52,545 nucleotides of DNA from the NCBI GenBank assembly GCA_937975705.1, contig CALJTX010000033.1, positions 1-52,545 of the forward strand, read 5' to 3'. Within the stretch, counting starts at the first letter, position 1. Each line of letters begins with the position of its first letter. The position numbers were made by a program, and so were the translations under genes. The DNA is from an uncultured Flavobacteriia bacterium (GTDB lineage: Bacteria; Bacteroidota; Bacteroidia; Flavobacteriales_D; Crocinitomicaceae). The notes beneath the pieces were generated by a model. That model made no database searches. It worked only from the letters and a program-made list of their open reading frames with translations, and was not told the DNA's origin. Below are positions 46,569 to 52,545 of this stretch, in pieces.

Positions 46569-48356
46569 ATGGCTAAAAACTTTGAACCGCAGGGAACTGC
46601 AGATTTTGATTGGGAAGCACTCGAATTAGATGGCTACAATCAAGTAGAACGCTCTGAACTTGGAGATCGCTACGAAAAAACCTTGACTTCTATCATGGAA
46701 AAAGAAGTAATTCAAGGTACAGTTGTCATGATCAACAAAAAAGAAGTAATCATCAATATTGGTTACAAATCTGAAGGTGTTGTTGCTGCCAACGAATTCC
46801 GCTACAATCCAGAGCTCAAAGCTGGTGACGTTGTAGACGTTTATGTTGACTGTCTCGAAGACAAAACAGGTCAATTGATCGTTTCTCACCGCACTGCTCG
46901 CATGCACAGCGCTTGGATCCGCGTCAACGACGTATTGCGCACAGGTGAAATCATCACTGGTTATGTTAAATGCAGAACTAAAGGTGGTCTTATCGTGGAC
47001 GTATTCGGAATTGAAGCATTCTTACCAGGATCTCAAATCGACGTGAAGCCTATCCGCGACTACGATATCTACGTTGGTAAAAACATGGAATTCAAAGTTG
47101 TCAAAATCAATGAAGAATTCCGCAACGTTGTTGTATCTCACAAAGCGCTTATCGAGGCAGAACTCGAAGAACAAAAGAAACAAATCATCTCTGGTCTCGA
47201 AAAAGGACAAGTTTTGGAAGGTGTGGTTAAAAACATTACTTCATACGGTGTCTTCATCGACCTCGGTGGCGTTGACGGCCTCATCCACATCACTGACCTT
47301 TCTTGGGGACGCGTTACGCATCCAGAAGAAATGCTTGAATTGGATCAAAAAATCAATGTGGTTATCCTCGATTTCGACGACGACAAAAAACGCATTGCAC
47401 TTGGCTTGAAACAATTGCAACCACATCCATGGGATTCACTCGACACCAACCTCAATGTTGGCGACAAAGTCACTGGTAAAGTTGTTGTAATGGCAGACTA
47501 CGGCGCATTCATCGAAATCGCTGCTGGTGTTGAAGGCCTCATCCACGTTTCAGAAATGAGCTGGTCACAGCACCTTCGCTCTGCTCAAGACTTCCTTAAA
47601 ATTGGCGACAGCGTAGAAGCAGTGGTACTTACCCTTGACCGCGAAGAGCGCAAAATGTCTCTTGGTATCAAACAACTGATGCCAGATCCATGGAACGACA
47701 TCGAAATCAAATACGCAGTTGGCACACGCCACAGCGCTAAAGTTCGCAACTTCACCAACTTTGGTGTATTTGTAGAACTCGAAGAAGGTGTAGATGGTCT
47801 TATCCACATCTCTGACCTTTCATGGCAGAAAAAAATCAAGCATCCATCTGAATTCTGCAAAGTAGGAGACGCTATGGAAGTGCTTGTTTTAGAAATCGAC
47901 CGTGACAACCGTCGCATTTCTTTGGGTCACAAACAACTCGAAGAAAATCCTTGGGATGTATTTGAAAACACATTCTCTGAAGGAAGCGTACACAGCGGTA
48001 CTATCATCGACATGAAAGACAAATCAGGTATCGTTGCTTTGCCTTACGGCGTAGAAGGTATCTGTCCGTCTAAGCACCTTCGCAAAGAAGATGGTTCTAA
48101 CGCCAAAGTTGAAGAAACCCTTGACTTCAAAGTCATTGAATTCAACAAAGACGCTAAGAAAATCGTTTTGTCTCACACCCGTCTATTTGAAGAAGGTGAA
48201 GACAAACCATCTACTCCTAGCAAAGGCGGCAAGAAACCAAGCGGTAATTCTACCGACCAAGCAGTGAAAGCGATCAACCAAAGTGCAGAAAAATCTACAC
48301 TCGGTGACCTCGATGCACTTGCTGAATTGAAAGAAAAAATGGAACGCGGCGAATAA
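46569..48356 (+). CDS. rpsA: 30S ribosomal protein S1
   Basis: A 595-residue protein made of successive S1 (OB-fold) RNA-binding domains. The clearest units are GVVKNITSYGVFIDLGGVDG, GKVVVMADYGAFIEIAAGVE and AKVRNFTNFGVFVELEEGVD, each followed by GLIH(I/V)S/TDLSW-type strands; more diverged domains lie before and after. S1 helps ribosomes bind mRNAs, which matters in Bacteroidota because Shine-Dalgarno sites are often missing. The C-terminus is a Ser/Lys/Gly-rich linker (KPSTPSKGGKKPSGN) and a charged helix. The frame is open upstream to 46515, within the leader; MAKNFEPQG at 46569 is the natural start. Confidence 0.96.
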   Translation: MAKNFEPQGTADFDWEALELDGYNQVERSELGDRYEKTLTSIMEKEVIQGTVVMINKKEVIINIGYKSEGVVAANEFRYNPELKAGDVVDVYVDCLEDKTGQLIVSHRTARMHSAWIRVNDVLRTGEIITGYVKCRTKGGLIVDVFGIEAFLPGSQIDVKPIRDYDIYVGKNMEFKVVKINEEFRNVVVSHKALIEAELEEQKKQIISGLEKGQVLEGVVKNITSYGVFIDLGGVDGLIHITDLSWGRVTHPEEMLELDQKINVVILDFDDDKKRIALGLKQLQPHPWDSLDTNLNVGDKVTGKVVVMADYGAFIEIAAGVEGLIHVSEMSWSQHLRSAQDFLKIGDSVEAVVLTLDREERKMSLGIKQLMPDPWNDIEIKYAVGTRHSAKVRNFTNFGVFVELEEGVDGLIHISDLSWQKKIKHPSEFCKVGDAMEVLVLEIDRDNRRISLGHKQLEENPWDVFENTFSEGSVHSGTIIDMKDKSGIVALPYGVEGICPSKHLRKEDGSNAKVEETLDFKVIEFNKDAKKIVLSHTRLFEEGEDKPSTPSKGGKKPSGNSTDQAVKAINQSAEKSTLGDLDALAELKEKMERGE

Positions 48357-48374
48357 GCCGATCCAAATCCAATG

Positions 48375-48399
48375 AAAGGGGGCTTCGGCCCCCTTTTTT
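48375..48399 (+). terminator. Terminator after rpsA
   Basis: A 6-bp G/C stem GGGGGC / GCCCCC (48378-48383 with 48388-48393), extended by AAA/TTT, with a TTCG tetraloop closed by C-G, then six T. It lies 19 bases after the rpsA stop. This is the strongest terminator of the window. Confidence 0.92.
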
Positions 48400-48443
48400 A
48401 TTGCTGTCTTTCTCAAATTATACTTAACTTTAGCGCCTGAAAG

Positions 48444-48890
48444 ATGGGAACAAATCAAATTTCAACAACCGTAAAAGATATTTTTGCTGCCTACCTCGAG
48501 CAAAATAGCCACCGCAAAACTCCGGAGCGCTTTGCCATACTCGCAGAAATCTATGCCTACGACGGCCACTTTGATGTCGAATCACTGTACATCAAAATGA
48601 AAAACCACAATTACCGTGTTTCCCGCGCAACACTTTACAACACCATCGAACTACTCCTTGCCTGTAATTTGGTCCGCAAGCATCAATTTGGCAAAAATTT
48701 AGCTCAATTTGAAAAATCCCATGCTTCAAAGCAGCATGACCACCTCATTATTACAGATACGGGAGAGGTAATTGAATTTTGCGATCCCCGCATCCAACAA
48801 ATCAAAGCAACCATAGAAGAACTTTTTGGTGTAGATGTCCAACACCATTCGCTCTATTTTTACGGAATCAAAAAAAACAAGCTCGACTAA
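48444..48890 (+). CDS. Fur family transcriptional regulator lacking the CxxC zinc site
   Basis: A 148-residue regulator. The winged helix includes RKTPERFAILAEIYAYDGHF and YRVSRATLYNTIELLLACNLV; the dimer/metal part has SKQHDHLIITDTGEVIEFCDPRI. The HDH and EFCDP regulatory-site residues are kept. At the usual first zinc CxxC, however, residues 103 and 106 are Ile and Thr. So structural zinc binding is probably lost or replaced. It may sense iron, another metal, or peroxide; the regulon is not visible. It is the first gene of a tight run with the STAS protein and purA: the TAA is directly followed by the next ATG. Confidence 0.87.
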   Translation: MGTNQISTTVKDIFAAYLEQNSHRKTPERFAILAEIYAYDGHFDVESLYIKMKNHNYRVSRATLYNTIELLLACNLVRKHQFGKNLAQFEKSHASKQHDHLIITDTGEVIEFCDPRIQQIKATIEELFGVDVQHHSLYFYGIKKNKLD

Positions 48891-49229
48891 ATGGAAGTAC
48901 AGGTTTTACAAAACGGACCCTTGAGTATCCTCAAGTTGCAGGGACGCTTCTTCACAGAAAGTGACCGAGAAAATGCCATCGAAAAACTCGATCAAATTGA
49001 CAACTGGAATTTAGTTATCGATTTGTCTGAACTCGAATACATCAATTCTACCGGAATTGCTTTTTTAGTCAAAACGCTGACGCGTTCTAGGCTCAATTTA
49101 GGCGATACCGTGCTTTATCAGCCAAACACACAACTCAATAAAATATTTGAACTGACCCGTATGGAACACATATTTGGGATTTTTCAAGATTTCGAACAAA
49201 TTAAAACGTTTTTTGAACAACAATCATGA
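48891..49229 (+). CDS. STAS domain protein (anti-sigma factor antagonist-like)
   Basis: A 112-residue single STAS domain. The strand-helix LVIDLSELEYINSTGIAFLVK is the hallmark, with Ser53 or the following Thr in 'NSTG' at the place phosphorylated by anti-sigma kinases in SpoIIAA/RsbV. No kinase (SpoIIAB/RsbW) or PP2C phosphatase gene is in the window. It begins immediately after the fur stop and overlaps purA by four bases (ATGA). Its partners must be elsewhere, or it acts without phosphorylation. Confidence 0.88.
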   Translation: MEVQVLQNGPLSILKLQGRFFTESDRENAIEKLDQIDNWNLVIDLSELEYINSTGIAFLVKTLTRSRLNLGDTVLYQPNTQLNKIFELTRMEHIFGIFQDFEQIKTFFEQQS

Positions 49230-50494
49230 AGGTAGACGTACTATTAGGCTTACAATGGGGAGATGAAGGCAAAGGAAAAATTGTCGATGTACTCACACCT
49301 TCCTACGACATTATTGCCAGATTTCAAGGAGGCCCGAATGCTGGTCACACCCTAGAGTTTGAAGGAATCAAACATGTTTTGCACACCATTCCATCCGGAA
49401 TTTTTCATCCACACGTCATCAATCTTGTGGGCAATGGTGTCGTTATTGACCCCGTTGTTTTTAGCGCAGAACTTGACAAACTCAAACCTTTTGGCATTGA
49501 CTTCAGTTCAAGACTTTTGCTTTCTAAAAAAGCGCATTTGATTTTGCCGACACATAAATTATTAGATGCGGCTTCTGAGCAAGCAAAAGGCAAAAACAAA
49601 ATCGGATCGACCTTAAAAGGGATTGGCCCCACTTACATGGACAAAACAGGTCGAAATGGCTTGCGTGTAGGCGACATCTTTTCGCCAAACTTCATGGAAA
49701 AATACCAAGCCCTCGTTGAAAAACACGAAGGTATTTTGGTACATCACACCGACTTCACCTACGACTTAGCTGCACTCGAGCAACCTTGGTTTGCTGCAAT
49801 TGAAGTGCTCAAAACACTCCAAGCCGTAGACTCCGAGCACTACCTCAATCAGGCGCTTCAGAACGGCAAAAAAGTATTGGCTGAAGGTGCGCAAGGCACT
49901 ATGCTCGACATCGATTTCGGCACTTATCCGTTTGTGACGTCATCGAACACCGTAACTGCCGGTACCTGTACTGGATTAGGAATTGCCCCAACCAAAATTG
50001 GTTCCGTGATCGGTATTTTTAAAGCCTACTGTACCCGCGTTGGTAGCGGCCCCTTCCCTACCGAACTCAACGACGCCGTTGGCGAACTCATCCGCAAAGA
50101 AGGCAGTGAATTTGGCGCCACCACCGGCAGACCGCGCCGTTGTGGCTGGCTAGACCTCGTTCAGTTGCGCTATGCCATTATGGTCAATGGTGTTACAGAA
50201 CTTGCCATGATGAAAGGCGATGTACTGGGCATCTTCGAACACATCAATGTATGTACGCACTACCTCATTAACGGTGAAAAAGTAAGCGATTTCCCATACG
50301 ATGTTACAGATCTAGAAATAGAACCTGTATACGAACAGCTCGAAGGATGGCACTGCGACCTCACCGAACTAGAAAACTTTGAATCAGCTCCTGCGCCACT
50401 CAAAGATTACGTTACGTACTTAGAAGCACAATTAAACGTTCCTATTCGCGTTATTTCTGTTGGGCCAGACCGCAAACAGACGCTCCAAAACTAA
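49226..50494 (+). CDS. purA: Adenylosuccinate synthase
   Basis: A 422-residue GTP-dependent enzyme that joins IMP and aspartate toward AMP. Motifs: LQWGDEGKGKIVDVL with the catalytic Asp and GTP loop, FQGGPNAGHT, GIGPTYMDKTGRNGLR, EGAQGTMLDIDFGTYPFVTS and FGATTGRPRRCGWLD (aspartate loop). All are intact and length is normal. It overlaps the STAS gene by four bases. The OstA-like gene starts 1 base after its stop. Confidence 0.97.
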   Translation: MKVDVLLGLQWGDEGKGKIVDVLTPSYDIIARFQGGPNAGHTLEFEGIKHVLHTIPSGIFHPHVINLVGNGVVIDPVVFSAELDKLKPFGIDFSSRLLLSKKAHLILPTHKLLDAASEQAKGKNKIGSTLKGIGPTYMDKTGRNGLRVGDIFSPNFMEKYQALVEKHEGILVHHTDFTYDLAALEQPWFAAIEVLKTLQAVDSEHYLNQALQNGKKVLAEGAQGTMLDIDFGTYPFVTSSNTVTAGTCTGLGIAPTKIGSVIGIFKAYCTRVGSGPFPTELNDAVGELIRKEGSEFGATTGRPRRCGWLDLVQLRYAIMVNGVTELAMMKGDVLGIFEHINVCTHYLINGEKVSDFPYDVTDLEIEPVYEQLEGWHCDLTELENFESAPAPLKDYVTYLEAQLNVPIRVISVGPDRKQTLQN

Positions 50495-50495
50495 C

Positions 50496-52037
50496 ATGAA
50501 ACAACCGATCAGTAGCCGAATTGCATTCCTTTGTGGTGCGCTTCTGTCATTGATTCAAGTTTTTAGTCAAGGTCAGCTTCAATTGCTACCTGGTACAGAA
50601 AAAATCTATGCCATCGAAAATGGTGTACACCGTTTAGTGGGCACCGTGAGTTTTGCCTACCAAGGCAATACCATGTATTGTGACTCCGCGCACTACAATG
50701 AAAAAGCAAAGAATGTGCGTGCTTATGGCAATGTGCACATCCAAAAAAATGGCGTCAATCTTTACGCAGATTCTATCTTTTACGCCGAGAAAGAAAAATA
50801 CGCCAAACTTTGGGGACACGTCAAAGCCCGAGACAACGCCTACAAAATGTCGGCAGATTCCATGGATTACGATGCCAAAAAAGGACGTGCCATTTTTAGG
50901 AGTGCCGGAAAAATAGAATCCACAGTTTCAGATGAACGCATCACTTGCCAGCGCGGCTACTTTTACCCCGGTAACGGATCTTTCTTTTTCAGCGGCAAGG
51001 TACATTATTCTAAAGCAGACCTCGATGTCAAGACCGACACCCTACAATTTGCCTACGAGCAGCAAAAACTCTATTTTTTAGGTCAAACTCAACTGCGCAA
51101 CGACAGCACCCAAATTTATTGCCAGAAAGGTTGGTATGATGTCCAAACAGAAGCTGGCGCCCTGTATAAACATGCCGAGATTTACAAAAAAAACTATATC
51201 ATCAAAGGGGATACCCTACTGATCAACACAAAACTAAATGATTACGAAGGCCGGGGAGCGGTTTATTTCAAAGACCTCAACCAACAATTGGCCCTACTCG
51301 GCGAAAAGGCCATTTTCAGCGATACCAAACACAGCGCGTATGTTACAGGATCAAGTTTGGGCTTTCTCAAATACCAAGAAGACACCCTATACTTTCATGC
51401 AGATACCCTTTATTTGGAACGAGATACACTCAACCGTTCCAAATATTTAAGTGCCAACAAGAATTTTCGTTTCCTCCACCCCGACCTTCAGGGCATTGCC
51501 GACAGCACGCGTTTTTCTTTTGATGAACAAGTGTTAAAAATGTCCTATCACCCCATATTATGGGCTCAAACCGGAGAATTAAAGGGAGAGGTAGCAGAAG
51601 TCTATTTCAAGGACTCGATTATGGAGTATGTCGAACTCAATCAAAATGCCACTGTCTTATTGGCACTCCCAACAGATAGCTTATTCAATCAAATGGCTGC
51701 AGCAAAAATTGTGGCGCTTTTCGATACCACAGGTAAGTTAAATAGCGTTACGGCCACCGGACAAGCCTGGACTATTTTCTACCCCATTTCTGAACAAAAA
51801 ATCAACGATACACTCATCGAAATGAAACGCGAGGGTCTCAACCGCTTATTTGCAGAAAAATTAGTTGTGGAGCTGCGCTCAGGAGAAGTAAAAGAGATCA
51901 CCTATTTTGATCAGCCCGATGGTGTGTTTTTTCCGATGGATCAAATTGACCCTAAAGAAAAATGGATCAAGGGATTTAAATGGAACCCCGCACTGCGGCC
52001 TCAAAACGCCACACAATTGCGCAAAGATACTAACTGA
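50496..52037 (+). CDS. OstA/LptA-like exported protein
   Basis: A 513-residue protein with a signal peptide of about 25 residues (ending LIQVFSQG). The body is a long array of short beta strands of the OstA type, such as VGTVSFAYQGNTMYCDSAHY, NVRAYGNVHIQKNGVNLYAD and GRAIFRSAGKIESTVSD, with repeating 'D(S/T)' turns like ADSIFYAEKEKYAKLWGHVK. LptA/LptD N-terminal domains of this fold bind LPS on its way to the outer membrane; this fits a periplasmic LPS bridge but partner genes are not present. I chose ATG 50496; the open frame to 50460 lies inside purA. Its end overlaps the RelA/SpoT gene by eight bases. Confidence 0.82.
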   Translation: MKQPISSRIAFLCGALLSLIQVFSQGQLQLLPGTEKIYAIENGVHRLVGTVSFAYQGNTMYCDSAHYNEKAKNVRAYGNVHIQKNGVNLYADSIFYAEKEKYAKLWGHVKARDNAYKMSADSMDYDAKKGRAIFRSAGKIESTVSDERITCQRGYFYPGNGSFFFSGKVHYSKADLDVKTDTLQFAYEQQKLYFLGQTQLRNDSTQIYCQKGWYDVQTEAGALYKHAEIYKKNYIIKGDTLLINTKLNDYEGRGAVYFKDLNQQLALLGEKAIFSDTKHSAYVTGSSLGFLKYQEDTLYFHADTLYLERDTLNRSKYLSANKNFRFLHPDLQGIADSTRFSFDEQVLKMSYHPILWAQTGELKGEVAEVYFKDSIMEYVELNQNATVLLALPTDSLFNQMAAAKIVALFDTTGKLNSVTATGQAWTIFYPISEQKINDTLIEMKREGLNRLFAEKLVVELRSGEVKEITYFDQPDGVFFPMDQIDPKEKWIKGFKWNPALRPQNATQLRKDTN

Positions 52038-52545
52038 GTTCTTCTGAATCTACGGCGGCATCCCAACGCGTCACACTCTTGACACCTTCCACTTGTTCGA
52101 ATTTGCGTGTGAGTTGCTCGAGTTGTGCGGTATCAAAGACCAACACTTTGATCCGACCTTCAAAAACACCATCGTTTGTTTCAAAAGAAATACTCTTCAT
52201 GTTGATGTTGTTCTGCTTGGAGATGATTTCAGTAAGTCGGTTCACTAAACCAATTTGGTCAATTCCAATGATGCGTATGGCTGCTACACGCTCCACAAGA
52301 GCGCTGCTTTGCCAACGGGCTTTTAGGCAGCGATAAGCAAGCTTAGACAGCAAATGAACCGCATTCGGACAATTGAAACGGTGGATTTTAATCCCTGAGG
52401 AGATGGTGATGAAACCAAAAATAGAGTCGCCTGGAATAGGACTACAACACTTGGCTAGCGTGTAATCAAAGCCTTTGAAGTCTTCACCGATGATGATGGT
52501 GTCGGTATCGGTATTGATGCCCTCATTGAGGAGGTCTTCGTCAGA
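52030..52545 (-). CDS. RelA/SpoT (RSH) family protein, C-terminal part
   Basis: The last 171 residues of a gene that continues beyond the window on the minus strand. Shown are the conserved cysteine segment LAKCCSPIPGDSIFGF with the start of ITISSGIKIHRFNCPNA (CC/zinc-finger-like region), and a final ACT domain (RIIGIDQIGLVNRLTEIISK, then MKSISFETNDGVFEGRIKVL). These C-terminal domains regulate the (p)ppGpp synthetase and hydrolase parts, which are not in view. Bifunctional Rel is likely because many Bacteroidota have one long RSH, but this is inference. It terminates in TAG, overlapping the OstA-like gene by eight bases. Confidence 0.92.
   Translation of the reverse strand, partial: SDEDLLNEGINTDTDTIIIGEDFKGFDYTLAKCCSPIPGDSIFGFITISSGIKIHRFNCPNAVHLLSKLAYRCLKARWQSSALVERVAAIRIIGIDQIGLVNRLTEIISKQNNINMKSISFETNDGVFEGRIKVLVFDTAQLEQLTRKFEQVEGVKSVTRWDAAVDSEELS

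Noticed and set aside
48425..48432. TAACTTTA as a promoter -7 box for fur
   Set aside because: It misses the final G of TAnnTTTG and no TTG lies at the usual distance, so I did not list it.
1..52545. tRNA, rRNA, CRISPR, insertion sequence or prophage features
   Set aside because: I found no cloverleaf, rRNA core, spaced direct repeats, transposase, integrase or phage gene. The inverted repeats seen are terminators or leader hairpins.

Overview
This window looks like a chromosomal segment of a Bacteroidota bacterium, most likely in or near the Flavobacteriales. The evidence is two proteins with type B type-IX-secretion C-terminal domains, a TonB receptor with a carboxypeptidase-like N-terminal domain, a Bacteroidota-type GlmM, an S1 ribosomal protein of the length usual in this phylum, and start regions with the Bacteroidota -7 box TAnnTTTG instead of an E. 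coli -10. The family-level placement is inference. I saw no rRNA, tRNA, IS element, prophage, integrase or CRISPR array. It is compact core genome with no gene-free stretch over 300 bases.

Layout. 1-1587: the end of a probable menD, a TerC-family membrane protein and an unknown helical protein. 1600-4062 (minus): a TonB-dependent outer-membrane receptor. 4126-6993: an operon of a TPR membrane protein, ribH, glmM and a small membrane protein resembling a K+ channel pore with GMG in place of GYG. 6995-10633 (minus): a secreted protein, an M50 protease, ffh and an ECF sigma factor. 10797-14118: an aminotransferase, ispH and an ATP:cob(I)alamin adenosyltransferase, then a DUF2795 gene with its own promoter. 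14174-19806 (minus): two large secreted proteins, one glycine-rich and one with an L-type-lectin-like domain. 19906-23851: zwf-pgl-edd, the first three steps of the Entner-Doudoroff route, without eda.

23841-26505 (minus): a second TerC protein and a subtilase with a large insertion. 26661-27611: trxB. 27684-30386 (minus): an S9 peptidase and a GNAT protein. 30432-31792: an FkbM methyltransferase and a lipoprotein. 31789-34231 (minus): ABC ATPase, ABC permease and a LolA-like protein. 34276-38297 (minus): an SRPBCC protein, a GH92 mannosidase and a thiolase. 38351-43549: a VWA membrane protein, a YiiX-like hydrolase, an ElaA-like acetyltransferase and an M13 metallopeptidase lipoprotein. 43524-45783 (minus): ppx/gppA and hisS. 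45848-48356: an AlgH/YqgE protein and rpsA with a structured leader. 48444-52037: fur-like gene, STAS protein, purA and an OstA-like protein. 52030-52545 (minus): the C-terminal part of a RelA/SpoT protein.

Genes are packed in short operons joined by 1-14 base overlaps. Four of eight convergent pairs overlap at their 3' ends. The best leads are the predicted pseudoknot in the rpsA leader, the GMG-filter channel-like protein, the Fur-like protein lacking its CxxC zinc site, and the ABC/LolA-like operon. No single region stands out as a wholly new system.
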